In this document: positions 10,076-20,791 of the stretch, one piece after another
How the letters are laid out: each line of letters starts with the position of its first letter
How positions within the stretch are numbered: the stretch's first letter is position 1
Origin: Mortierella alpina
Taxonomy: Eukaryota; Mortierellomycota; Mortierellomycetes; Mortierellales; Mortierellaceae
Assembly (NCBI GenBank): GCA_029449245.1
Contig: JANATF010000011.1
Location: forward strand, 124,001-188,000
Reading direction: 5' to 3'
Length of the DNA stretch: 64,000 nucleotides
The notes under the pieces: model-generated
The model's input: the letters and a program-made list of their open reading frames with translations, nothing else
What the model was told of the DNA's origin: nothing
Databases searched by the model: none
Made by a program: the position numbers and the translations under genes

Positions 10076-12274
10076 CTAAGCCCACGCTACTCCCGCAACA
10101 GCTGCCCAGAGCTGGTCGTGGTTCCTGGCAGTCTCCGGGGTATAATCGAGACGATGAGCAGCAATGTAGCGCGCTGGGTTGTACTCAAGAGGCACCGTGT
10201 CGTTCGTGGAGTAGATCTCAATGTACCCCACATTGACTGTGTTTGTGTAAGGCAAGCGCTGAAGCACGGGAGCGATATTCAGTTTCTCATACGCATCCGC
10301 GACCTGATCCAGACCAATGACCGCGGCACCAGCAAACGAGAACATGGACAAGTCCTTGTTGGCGTGGCCACCCACAGCGACCGCCTTGACGCCATGCTTA
10401 CTGACCAGCAGTTCACTGAGCATTGCGCAGGCAGATCCACACTGGCCGTCCGTGAGCAGGGTCACCTTGCTGGCATCGCCCGTCCAGGGATGTTTGATGG
10501 TCTGGTCTACGACGGCCAGATCGTAATTCATGTACATTTCCTGCGTGTAAGTGGCCTCTCTGCCATTCACGGTGATGTTCTCTGCCACCAGGAATGCATT
10601 GGTCTTGAAGGCCGTGAAGGTGGCCTTGTCGGCCAACATCTCTGGATCGAATAAACCAGAGTAGTTAGTGTCCTTGAGATCAGCATCTGCAAGAGACACC
10701 GTCATGGGATCAGAACGATAGCGCGCCAGGTGAGCGGCAGTGGACTTGTCCTGCGATGGGAACAAGACCTGGACCAGGAGCGAGGAAAAAGAGACATCGC
10801 CTCCACCGTTGCCGAAGGTGTCGATGATGAGATGGGTCACATTGCGCTCGGCGAGCTGGGTCAGGTATCGCTGAATCGTGGGCACCTCAGTGGTGGTCTC
10901 GACCATCATGGTGGGCACGACCAAAACACCAATGTTGGGCTGCGACTTGAGCTGATAGACGGCTGTGACGTTGCCGGCCACAAAGACCGCATCTGCAAAG
11001 TCTAGAGGAGAGGGGACCGCTTCGCCAAGCGCACGCCTGCCAACGACAGAGCGCTGTTTCTCCTCATAATCCCGACGATGGGTCTCCTTCCAAAGCTGCT
11101 CCTTGAGCTCGGTCTCATGGTCTCGCTTGTGGTACTTTGTACCCTTGGAGACAGGAGGGGTTTCGGGTGCGGGTGTGGGCGCACGCTCGCACACGTTTTT
11201 CAGGAACGAAGCCTTGTCTGTGAACTCGAGCTGATGGATGATGGACCACTGGACTTGGTGAGTGATGTCGCCCTTGGCAGCGTCGCATCGAAGACGGTAG
11301 GACAGATGAGAGGATTCAGGGAGGGTAGCCCTCAAGCTAAACTCTCCAGGCTTGACGCTCCATGTCTTGCTCTCGGTGCTGTAGCCGTAGGTCGCCAGGG
11401 CGAAATTGAATCGAACACCGGCATCCTTGGAGAAACCAGTGCTACTGTCGACCCAAGATTGAAGGTAGGAAGTTGCCTCTTGGTCGTCGATCGTAAGTAC
11501 CTCACAGTCCTTGAAATCGTTCTTGGCATCTTCGTAAACCCGAATAGCCTGAACGAGGCGCGATCATGAGAGGGGAAAAAAAATAAAAAAGGGCTTTGTC
11601 AGCGCTATTGTTCTGCTCATATCCACAAGGGTTGGGCCATTTTTCCATTGTGGCCTGCACAAGTCTGTGAATGCTCGTTGTACCTGGCGACCATTGACAA
11701 CAGGAGCGTAGAGTGTGATGGGTTGTACGAATGCAATGCTTGAGTAACAGGCGGCTGTAGATGGGGTGGATCAAGAGGCATGCAGGGCATATCTGTGTTA
11801 GGGCGAGTGTGTGCGATGATTTTTGAGCCATGGACAAAATGAAAAAAGGAGCGTATGCTTACGGCCATAGGTAACGTGTGCGTCGTTGAGAGAGTTGGCG
11901 AGGGTGCGCAGATCCGAGTGAAACTCAAAGTCACTGGTGTACTTCTTTTGCCGGATCTTCTCCACCCCAGCCAAGATATCCACGGGCTGGCTGGAGAAGG
12001 GTTCAGCAAGGTCCGGTGTCAGGGCTGCGTCTCGAAAGACGAAGAAGTCGTTGTATAGCGTGTGCAAAGAGTCCAATGTTGTCTTGGCCTGCGCAGGATT
12101 GAACTCGATGGATTGGTAGCAGGATTTGACGTGTTCGTACGTCGTCTGATTCAAGGGGAGAGCACCCAGGACCGCGCAGGGATCCGATCCAGAGGCACCA
12201 GCGCGGGTGACAGGGGCCGCGCAGGCCCCTGCAGCCAACGCAGCGCCGAGCAGAAGAGCCTTTGATAAGGTCAT
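10076..12274 (-). CDS. Secreted S41-family serine protease (CPAF/UstP-like), tandem copy A
   Basis: Exons 12274-11863, 11754-11684 and 11548-10076; 651 aa. A signal peptide (MTLSKALLLGAALAAGACA) is followed by an N-terminal helical/PDZ-like region ending in LNDAHVTYG (putative catalytic His133). After a charged linker with dibasic sites (HKRDHETE, GRRALGEA) comes the S41 core (GVLVVPTM, LIIDTFGNGGGDVSF). The serine motif is TDGQCGSAC, putative nucleophile Ser533, with paired cysteines around it. The C-terminal part has PLEYNPARY and LDYTPETARNHDQLW, also found in the plus-strand paralog. All splice sites are canonical and phases agree (1, 0). Copy-specific changes include ACAMLSELLVSKHG after the serine and a C-terminal Ala. 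Role: secreted endoprotease, target unknown. It could be catalytically altered, but no key motif is lost. Confidence 0.87.
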
Positions 12275-13124
12275 TGTTTCCGTGCCTATATCTGTAATAC
12301 GTGATGTGGATGTGGATGTGGATGGGCGGGGTACTTTTGGAAAGGAGAGGGGTGGACAAGATTCGATGTGAGAGGCAGTGCGTCCGTGCTGAGGATGCGA
12401 GCAAAGTTTTTGTTGTTGATGAAGGGACGAAAGGAAGTAGCGGCTGGTCTTTTATATTTTCAGCAGAACAGCTGAAGAGAGTTTGAGGCTGGTCTGTGGG
12501 TGTGCTTGAGTATGAAATACCGCTGCGAGTGCCTGAGGGCTCGGCTTATGGAGCGTCTATTCAGTGGCAGGTTCTGAGTTTCTTGGGGGGGGGACTGGGA
12601 GGGGGCGCACTTGGGCTGTGTTTGATCCAGACATCCATATCACAGCGTTCACTGTACACCCAGCGCGCAGACCATGTGTGTCGACAACTGCAGCAATTGA
12701 ACGCAGGCACAGAGCACAGCCTAAGCTGAAGTGACCTGGCAGACTAACCGCAACGAGGCAGTGATTGACCGTTGTGGTACCTTGGACCCTTATGCTGGTT
12801 GGCGACCGTGTCGGGCTGTAGTCAGACCCTGAGATGAAAATCGGCCAATGGCAGCTCACCTCTCGGCGTAATATATCCCTTGGGGTTTGCGCCCTGGGAA
12901 CACCATGTATCCTCCATTATACATTCTACTCTGATTTGACCTTGGCTGCAAAGTAGCATAGACTATCGCATGTGTGGGCTGTTTCGTGCGTATGGCGGGG
13001 CAACGGCGCAAGTGATTACAGGCGTAGCCCTGTGCACAGCCAACGGCTGGTATTAATACCTCGGGATCATTTTTTTATTTTTTGATGAGCCTTTTTTTTT
13101 TTTTTTTTTTTTTTGGTGCATAAT
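12275..13124. other. Promoter-bearing spacer of unit A
   Basis: Upstream of S41 copy A up to the truncated Kelch fragment. It includes the TATA box at 12451-12456, a 9-G run near 12585-12593 and the 23-T run just before 13115. No gene is seen. Confidence 0.5.
12451..12456 (-). promoter_or_regulatory. TATA box of S41 copy A
   Basis: On the minus strand the sequence reads AAAATATAAAAGA, with TATAAA at 12456-12451, about 180 bp upstream of the ATG at 12274. The same element is conserved before copies B and C, consistent with a core promoter (inference). Confidence 0.5.
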
Positions 13125-13479
13125 TTAGTCTGCCCTGGGAGGCTGAGAGTAAGGGAGGGGAGGCATTGGTACAGTACGCGGCTCAGAGTGAAAAGTAGAA
13201 TGCATGGGAAGGGAGCCGTCGCTATATCGATAACCAAAGTGCTCTGCTTTCCTCCGAGTCTTGGCCTCTATGTGCGGTGGTGCTGGGTATATATGCGCTA
13301 ATGCTGCGCTGGCCTCAGCTGGAATAAGCGCGGATGGTGTGTACGACAACGAGGTGCCGACAGCCAAAGGCGAGTAACTGCTGGCTGGAGCGTGTGTTGT
13401 ATTAGCGCCAAAGGCAGTGTAGGGCGTGAAAGGCGGTGAAACGCCTCCCTCAGAATGAGGGTTGTTCTTGTTTCGATGG
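13125..13479 (-). pseudogene. Truncated 3' fragment of the Kelch membrane protein gene (unit A)
   Basis: On the minus strand this matches the last ~118 codons of the complete Kelch gene at 20792-22892, i.e. only the cytoplasmic-tail C-terminus (HRNKNNPHSEGGVSPPF through IEAKTRRKAEHFGYRY). It starts abruptly at 13479, where the repeat junction joins it to the left end of unit B. No start codon, signal peptide, Kelch domain or membrane segment remains. The frame is still open to a TAA, so decay is recent. It is a duplication scar rather than a gene. Confidence 0.88.
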
Positions 13480-13963
13480 ACATCAAGTCGTTGAAATGAT
13501 CATTGCAGCAATTTTTCTTGACAGAGGGACACCTTTACGTGTGCGCATTGTGATGCACCAATGAGGAATTGGTCACAGCACTGTTAGTCTCGCCCAAATG
13601 AAGACGCGACCGACTTGATACCGTGTCAGCAGAGTTCTTTTAGTACTAGATCTGTGATCAGATCAAGCGGCCCCCCGTTACAGCAGAGATGGAAAAAAAC
13701 CAACGTCAACGAACACCAAGTTCAAAATGAGACAAAGCAGCGCGTCCAAAGACGGACTGGGAAGAGTGATCACGATACAGCGGTATAGAGGCATTCCTTT
13801 TTCTCGCTTTTCAAAAGACCCACCCGGCGCTGATCGTACGAGGTGTGAATGTGCACAGGGAAGTCAACAATAGAAAGAGAATGACGAATGCGTTTGTTAT
13901 TCATTGCTTTCGCATGGAGGTGTTTGCACTATTTACAATAAATACAAGAATTGAATCCCTCTT
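13480..13963. other. 3' spacer of S41 copy B
   Basis: Diverged repeat of the 9608-10075 sequence. It holds the 3' flank of the minus-strand S41 gene and no coding sequence. Confidence 0.5.
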
Positions 13964-16150
13964 CTAAGTCCACGCTACTCCCGCAACAGCTGCCCAGAGC
14001 TGGTCGTGGTTCCTGGCAGTCTCCGGGGTATAATCGAGACGATGAGCAGCAATGTAGCGCTTTGGGTTGTACTCAAGAGGCACCGTGTCGTTCATGGAGT
14101 AGATCTCAATGAACCCCACATTGACTGTGTTTGTGTAAGGCAAGCGCTGAAGCACCGGAGCGACTTTCAGCTTCTCATACTCATCCGCGACCTGATCCAG
14201 ACCAATGACCGCGGCACCAGCAAACGAGAACATGGACAAGTCCTTGTTGGCGTGGCCACCCACAGCTACCGCCTTGACGCCATGCTTCATGACCAACAGA
14301 TCACTGAACATTCCGCAAGCAGATCCACACTGTCCGTCCGTGAGCAGGGTCACCTTGCTGGCATCGCCCGTCCAGGGATGTTTGATGGTCTGGTCTACGA
14401 CGGCCAGATCGTAATCCATGTACAATTCCTGCGTGTAAGTGGCCTCCCTGCCATTCACGGTGATGTTCTCTGCCACCAGGAATGGATTGGTCTTGAAGGC
14501 CGTGAAGGTCGCCTTGTCGGCTAACGTCTCTGGATTGAATAAACCAGAGTAGTCAGTGTCCTTGAGATCAGCATCTGCAAGAGACACCGTCATGGGATTA
14601 GAACGGTAGCGCGCCAGGTGGGCGGCAGTGGACTTGTCCTGCGATGGGAACAAGACCTGGACCAGGAGCGATGCAAAAGAGACATCGCCTCCACCGTTGC
14701 CGAAGGTGTCGATGATGAGATGGGTCACATTGCGCTCGGCGAGCTGGGTCAGGTATCGTTGAATCGTGGGCACCTCAGTGGTGGTCACGACCGTCATGGT
14801 GGGCACGACCAAAACACCAATGTTGGGCTGCGACTTGAGCTGATAGACGGCTGTGACGTCGCCGGCCACAAAGACCGCATCTGCAAAGTCTTGAGGAGAG
14901 GGGACCGCTTCGCCAAGCGCACGCCTGCCAACGAGAGAGCGCTGTTTCTCCTCATAATCCCGACGATGGGTCTCCTTCCAAAGCTGCTCCTTGAGCTCGG
15001 TCTCATGGTCTCGCTTGTAGTACTTTGTACCCTTGGAGACAGGAGGGGTTTCGGGCGCGGGTGTGGGCGCACGCTCGCACACGTTTTTCAGGAACGAAGC
15101 CTTGTCTGTGAACTCGAGCTGATGGATGATGGACCACTGGACTTGGTGAGTGATGTCGCCCTTGGCAGCGTCGCATCGAAGACGGTAGGACAGATGGGAG
15201 GATTCAGGGAGGGTAGCCCTCATACCAAACCCTCCACGTTTGACGCTCCATGTCTTGCTCTCGGCGTTATAGCCGTAGGTCGCCAGGGCGAAATTGAATC
15301 GAACACCGGCATCCTTGGAGAAACCAGTGCTACTGTCGACCCAAGATTGAAGGTAGGAAGTTGCCTCTTGGTCGTCGATCGTAAGTACCTCACAGTCCTT
15401 GAAGTCATTCGTGGCATCTTTGTAGACCCGAATAGCCTGAAAGAGGCGCGATCATGAGAGGGAAAAATAAAAATAATAAAAGGGCTTTGTCAGCATATCC
15501 AGAAGGGCTGGGTCATTTTTCCATTGTGGCCTGCACAAGTCTGTGAATGCTCGTTGTACCTGGCGACCATTGACAACAGGAGCGTAGAGTGTGATGGGTT
15601 GTACGAATGCAATGCTTGAGTAACAGGCGGCTGTAGATGGGGTGGATCAAGAGGCAAGCAGGGCGTATCTGTGTTAGGGCGAGTGTTTGCAATGATCTTT
15701 GAGCCTGGACGAAATGAGAAAAAGGAGCGTTTGCTTACGGCCATAGGTAACGTGTGCGTCGTTGAGAGAGTTGGCGAGGGTGCGTAGATCCGAGTGAAAC
15801 TCAAAGTCACTGGTGTACTTCTTTTGCCGGATCTTCTCCACCCCAGCCAAGATATCCACGGGCTGGCTGGAGAAGGGTTGAGCAAGGTCCGGTGTCAGGG
15901 CTGCGTCTCGAAAGACGAAGAAGTCGTTGTATAGCGTGTGCAAAGAGTCCAATGTTGTCTTGGCCTGCGCAGGATTGAACTCGATGGAGTGGTAGCAGGA
16001 TTTGACGTGTTCGTACGTCGTCTGATTCAAGGGGAGAGCACCCAGGACCGTGCAGGGATCCGATCCAGAGGCACCAGCGTGGGTGACAGGGGCCGCGCAG
16101 GCCACTGCAGCCAACGCAGCGCCGAGCAGAAGAGCCTTTGATAAGGTCAT
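13964..16150 (-). CDS. Secreted S41-family serine protease (CPAF/UstP-like), tandem copy B
   Basis: Exons 16150-15739, 15630-15560 and 15436-13964; 651 aa, same structure as copy A. Signal peptide MTLSKALLLGAALAAVACA, NDAH histidine at residue 133 and serine motif TDGQCGSACGMFSDLL (Ser533). Variants particular to this copy include PVTHAGASGSDPC, AVFVAGDVT, VSFASLL, LYMDYD and LVMKHG. All splice signals are intact and there is no frameshift or stop, so the copy is probably functional. It shares its C-terminal variants (VGFIEIYSMND, NPKRY, terminal Thr) with copy C. The upstream promoter with TATA box is duplicated along with the gene, so co-expression with the other copies is expected (inference). 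Confidence 0.87.
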
Positions 16151-17000
16151 TGTTTCCGTGCCTATATCTGTAATACGTGATGTGGATGTAGATGTGGATG
16201 GGCGGGGTACTTTTGGAAAGGAGAGGGGTGGACAAGATTCGATGTGAGAGGCAATGTGTCCGTGCTGAGGATGCGAGCAAAGTTTTTGTTGTTGATGAAG
16301 GGACGAAAGGAAGTAGCGGCTGGTCTTTTATATTTTCAGCAGAACAGCTGAAGAGAGTTTGAGGCTGGTCTGTGGGTGTGCTTGAGTATGAAATACCGCT
16401 GCGAGTGCCTGAGGGCTCGGTTTATGGAGCGTCTATTCAGTGGCAGCTTCTGAGTTTCTTGGGGGGGGGGGGGGGGGACTGGGAGGGGGCGCAAATATAC
16501 TTTCCGCGGCGCGGCACCTCGCGTTGCTTGGGCTGCGTTTGATCCAGACATCCATATCACAGCGTTCACTGTAAATCCAACGTGCAGACCATGTGTGTCG
16601 ACAACTGTAGCAATTGAAACAGGCACAGAGCACAGCCTAATCTGAAGTGACCTGGCAGACTAACCACAACGGGGCAGTGATTGACCGCTGTGGTACCTTG
16701 GACCCTTATGCTGGTTCCTGAGACGAAAATCGGCCAATGGCGGATCGCCTCTCGGAGTAATATATCCCTTTAGTTTTGTGCCATGGGAACACCATGTATC
16801 CCATCATTACACGTTGTACTCTAATTTGGCCTTGGCTGCAAAGCATCATAGACTATCGCATGTGCGGGCTGTTTCGTGAGTTTGGCAGGGCTACGGCGCA
16901 ACTGAATCCAGGCTTAGCTCTGTTCAAAGCCAACGACTGGTATTAATACCCTTCGATCATTTTTTTATTTTTGATGAGCCTTGAGATGCAGAACTATAAT
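16151..17000. other. Promoter-bearing spacer of unit B
   Basis: Same layout as in unit A: TATA element at 16327-16332, then a 17-G run at about 16461-16477, the ~33-bp block absent from A (about 16495-16527), and degenerate spacer up to the Kelch fragment. No gene is seen. Confidence 0.5.
16327..16332 (-). promoter_or_regulatory. TATA box of S41 copy B
   Basis: Minus-strand TATAAA in the same context and at about the same distance from the ATG (16150) as in copies A and C. Confidence 0.5.
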
Positions 17001-17354
17001 CTAGCCTGCCGTGGGAGGCTGAGAGTAAGGGAAGGGAGGCATTGGTACAGTACGAAGCTCAGAGTGAAAAGTAGAGCGCATGGGAAGGGAGCCATCGCTA
17101 TATCTATAACCAAAGTGCTCTGCTTTCCTCCGAGTCTTGGCCTCTATGTGCGGTGGTGCTGGGTATATATGCGCTAATGCTGCGCTGGCCTCAACTGGGA
17201 TAATCGTGAGTGGTGTGTACGACCACGAGGTACCGACAGCCAAAGGCGAGTAACAGCTGGCTGGAGCGTGTGTTATATTAGCGCCAAAGGCAGTGTAGGG
17301 CGTGAAAGGCGGTGAGACGTCTCCCTCAGAATAAGGTTGTTCTTGTTTCGATGG
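17001..17354 (-). pseudogene. Truncated 3' fragment of the Kelch membrane protein gene (unit B)
   Basis: Second copy of the Kelch C-terminal tail fragment. Compared with the complete gene and the unit A fragment it has lost one base close to the 17354 junction (AACCTTATTCTG against AACCCTCATTCTG, minus strand), which shifts the frame. Downstream it still matches the tail (GTSWSYTP, HIYPAPPHIEAK). It is preceded directly by the repeat junction, so it cannot be expressed as a Kelch protein. Confidence 0.88.
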
Positions 17355-17848
17355 ACATCAAGTCGTTGAAATGATCATTGTGGCTATTTTTCTTGACAGA
17401 GGGACCCCTTTACGTGTGCGTCGCACGCATTGCGACGCACCAATGTGGACTTGGTCACAGCACTGTTACTCACCCCAAATGAAGACGCGACCGACTTGAT
17501 GGTCCGTACCGTGTCAGCAGAGTTCTTTTAGTATTAGATCTGTGATCAGATCAAGCGGCCCCCGTTACAGCAGAGATGGAAAAAAAAACGTCAACGAACA
17601 CCAAGTTCAAAATGAGACAAAGCAGCGCGTCCAAAGACGGACTGGGAAGAGTGATCACGATACAGCGGTATAGAGGCATTCCTTTTTCTCGCTTTTCAAA
17701 AGACCCACCCGGCGCTGATCGTACGAGGTGTGAATGTGCACAGGGAAGTCAACAATAGAAAGAGAATGACGAATGCGTTTGTTATTCATTGCTTTCGCAT
17801 GGAGGTGTTTGCACTATTTACAATAAATACAAGAATTGAATCCCTCTT
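17355..17848. other. 3' spacer of S41 copy C
   Basis: Third copy of the 9608-10075 type spacer, with minor substitutions and an extra GTCGCACGCATTGC-like stretch near 17418. No coding sequence is seen. Confidence 0.5.
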
Positions 17849-20036
17849 CTAAGTCCACGCTACTCCCGCAACAGCTGCCCAGAGCTGGTCGTGGTTCCTG
17901 GCAGTCTCCGGGGTATAATCGAGACGATGAGCAGCAATGTAGCGCTTTGGGTTGTACTCAAGAGGCACCGTGTCGTTCATGGAGTAGATCTCAATGAACC
18001 CCACATTGACTGTGTTTGTGTAAGGCAAGCGCTGAAGCACCGGAGCGACTTTCAGCTTCTCATACTCATCCGCGACCTGATCCAGACCAATGACCGCGGC
18101 ACCAGCAAACGAGAACATGGACAAGTCCTTGTTGGCGTGGCCACCCACAGCGACCGCCTTGACGCCATGCTTCCTGACTAACAGGTCACTGAACATTCCG
18201 CAGGCGGATCCACACTGGCCGTCCGTGAGCAGGGTCACCTTGCTGGCATCACCCGTCCAGGGATGTTTGATGGTCTGGTCTACGACAGCCAGATCGTAAT
18301 TCATGTACAATTCCTGCGTGTAAGTAGCCTCCCTGCCATTCACGGTGATGTTCTCTGCCACCAGGAATGGATTGGTCTTGAAGGCCATGAAGGTCGCCTT
18401 GTCGGCCAATATCTCTGGATTGAATAAACCAGAGTAGTCGGTGTCCTTGAGATCAGCATCTGCAAGAGACACCGTCATGGGATTAGAACGATAGCGCGCC
18501 AGGTGGGCGGCAGTGGACTTGTCCTGCGATGGGAACAAGACCTGGACCAGGAGCGAGGAAAAAGAGACATCGCCTCCACCGTTGCCGAAGGTGTCGATGA
18601 TGAGATGGGTCACATTGCGCTCGGCGAGCTGGGTCAGGTATCGTTGAATCGTGGGTACCTCAGTGGTGGTCACGACCATCATGGTGGGCACGACCAAAAC
18701 ACCAATGTTGGGCTGCGACTTGAGCTGATAGACGGCTGTGACGTTGCCGGCCACAAAGACCGCATCTGCAAAGTCTTGAGGAGAGGGGACCGCTTCGCCA
18801 AGCGCACGCCTGCCAACGACAGAGCGCTGTTTCTCCTCATAATCCCGACGATGGGTCTCCTTCCAAAGCTGCTCCTTGAGCTCGGTCTCATGGTCTCGCT
18901 TGTAGTACTTTGTACCCTTGGAGACAGGAGGGGTTTCGGGCGCGGGTGTGGGCGCACGCTCGCACACGTTTTTCAGGAACGAAGCCTTGTCTGTGAACTC
19001 GGGCTGATGGATGATGGACCACTGGACTTGGTGAGTGATGTCGCCCTTGGCAGCGTCGCATCGAAGACGGTAGGACAGATGAGAGGATTCAGGGAGGGTA
19101 GCCCTCAAGCTAAACTCTCCAGGCTTGACGCTCCATGTCTTGCTCTCGGCGCTGTAGCCGTAGGTCGCCAGGGCGAAATTGAATCGAACACCGGCATCCT
19201 TGGAGAAACCAGTGCTACTATCGACCCAAGATTGAAGGTAGGAAGTAGCTTCTTGATCGTCGATCGTAAGTACCTCACAGTCCTTGAAGTCATTCGTGGC
19301 ATCTTTGTAGACCCGAATAGCCTGAAAGAGGCGCGATCATGAGAGGGAAAAATAAAAATAATAAAAGGGCTTTGTCAGCATATCCAGAAGGGCTGGGTCA
19401 TTTTTCCATTGTGGCCTGCACAAGTCTGTGAATGCTCGTTGTACCTGGCGACCATTGACAACAGGAGCGTAGAGTGTGATGGGTTGTACGAATGCAATGC
19501 TTGAGTAACAGGCGGCTGTAGATGGGGTGGATCAAGAGGCAAGCAGGGCGTATCTGTGTTAGGGCGAGTGTTTGCAATGATCTTTGAGCCATGGACGAAA
19601 TGAGAAAAAGGAGCGTATGCTTACGGCCATAGGTAACGTGTGCGTCGTTGAGAGAGTTGGCGAGGGTGCGCAGATCCGAGTGAAACTCAAAGTCACTGGT
19701 GTACTTCTTTTGCCGGATCTTCTCCACCCCAGCCAAGATATCCACGGGCTGGCTGGAGAAGGGTTCAGCAAGGTCCGGTGTCAGGGCTGCGTCTCGAAAG
19801 ACGAAGAAGTCGTTGTAGAGCGTATGCAAAGAGTCCAATGTTGTCTTGGCCTGCGCAGGATTGAACTCGATGGATTGGTAGCAGGATTTGACATGTTCGT
19901 ACGTCGTCTGATTCAAGGGGAGAGCACCCAGGACCGCGCAGGGATCCGATCCAGAGGCACCAGCGCGGGTGACAGGGGCCGCGCAGGCGACTGCAGCCAA
20001 CGCAGCGCCGAGCAGAAGAGCCTTTGATAAGGTCAT
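17849..20036 (-). CDS. Secreted S41-family serine protease (CPAF/UstP-like), tandem copy C
   Basis: Exons 20036-19625, 19515-19445 and 19321-17849; 651 aa. Same domains as copies A and B: signal peptide, NDAH (His133), linker with KRD and GRR dibasic sites, S41 core with TDGQCGSACGMFSDLL (Ser533), and the C-terminal LDYTPETARNHDQLW block. It is a mosaic: it agrees with copy A at several central sites (AGNVT, SFSSLL, RSVVGRR) but with copy B in the C-terminal part. This suggests gene conversion or a nested duplication order. It lies directly downstream of the complete Kelch gene in the same orientation, with a 755-bp spacer. Confidence 0.87.
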
Positions 20037-20791
20037 TGTTTCCGTGCCTATATCTGTAATACGTGATGTGGATGTGGATGTGGATGGGCGGGGTACTTAG
20101 AGGGGTGGACAAGATTCGATGTGAGAGGCAATGTGTCCGTGCTGAGGATGCGAGCAAAGTTTTTGTTGTTGACGATGGGACGAATGAAAGCAGCGGCTGG
20201 TCTTTTATATTTTCAGCAGAACAGCTGAAGAGAGTTTGAGGCTAGTCTGTGGGTGTGCTTGAGCATTAAAGACCGCTGCGAGTGCCTGTGGGCTCGGTTT
20301 ATGGAGCGTCTATTCAGTGGCAGCTTCTGAGTTTCTGGGAGGGGGGGACTGGGGGGGGCGCAAATATGCTTTCCGCAGCGCGTCACCTCGCGTTGCTTGG
20401 GCTGCGCTTGATTCAGACAGCCATATCACAGCGTTCACTGTAAACCCAACGTGCAGACCATGTGTGTCGACAGGTTGGCGACCGAGTCGGGCTGAAGTCA
20501 GACCCTGAGACGAAAATCGACCGATAGCGGCTCGCATCTCGGCGTAATAGATCCCTTGGGTTTTGCGCCCTGGGAACACCATGTATCCTTCATTATACAT
20601 TCTACTCTGATTTGGACTTGGCTGCAAAGCATCTTAGACTAGACTATCGCATGTGCGGGCTCTTTCGTGACTTTGGCAGGGCTACGGCGCAAGTGAATCC
20701 AGGCTTAGCTCTGTGCAAAGCCAACGACTGGTAGTAATACCTCGAGATCATTTTTTTATTTTTGATGAGCCTTGAGATGCAGAACTATAAT
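20037..20791. other. Spacer between S41 copy C and the complete Kelch gene
   Basis: Serves as promoter of S41 copy C (TATA at 20204-20209) and 3' flank of the Kelch gene. Compared with units A and B, short deletions are seen near 20098 (16 bp lost beside GGGTACTT) and after 20470. No gene is seen. Confidence 0.5.
20204..20209 (-). promoter_or_regulatory. TATA box of S41 copy C
   Basis: Minus-strand TATAAA conserved with copies A and B, here about 170 bp before the ATG at 20036 because of a 16-bp deletion in the leader. Confidence 0.5.

Larger units (their letters stand above)
9608..13479. repeat. Tandem segmental repeat, unit A (about 3.87 kb)
   Basis: First of three head-to-tail units. It begins with ACATCAAGTCGTTG, contains a complete minus-strand S41 gene with its promoter, and ends in the 3' part of a Kelch gene at TTTCGATGG. 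Relative to B and C, unit A lacks about 33 bp after the poly-G tract (near 12605), has a longer second S41 intron, and carries a 23-T run (about 13092-13114). These make it the most diverged unit. Confidence 0.9.
13480..17354. repeat. Tandem segmental repeat, unit B (about 3.88 kb)
   Basis: Second head-to-tail unit with the same gene content and end points as unit A. Its left end (ACATCAAGTCG) is fused directly to the Kelch fragment of unit A (TTTCGATGG). It shares with unit C, against unit A, a ~33-bp block after the poly-G tract, the shorter S41 intron 2 and most coding variants, so B and C look most closely related. Its poly-G tract is 17 long. Confidence 0.9.

Noticed and set aside
14618-15457. 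Long plus-strand frame (279 codons) antisense to S41 copy B, also present in copies A and C
   Set aside because: It is the mirror of a strongly coding exon, and its conservation follows from the recent triplication. It has no start context, domain or signal.
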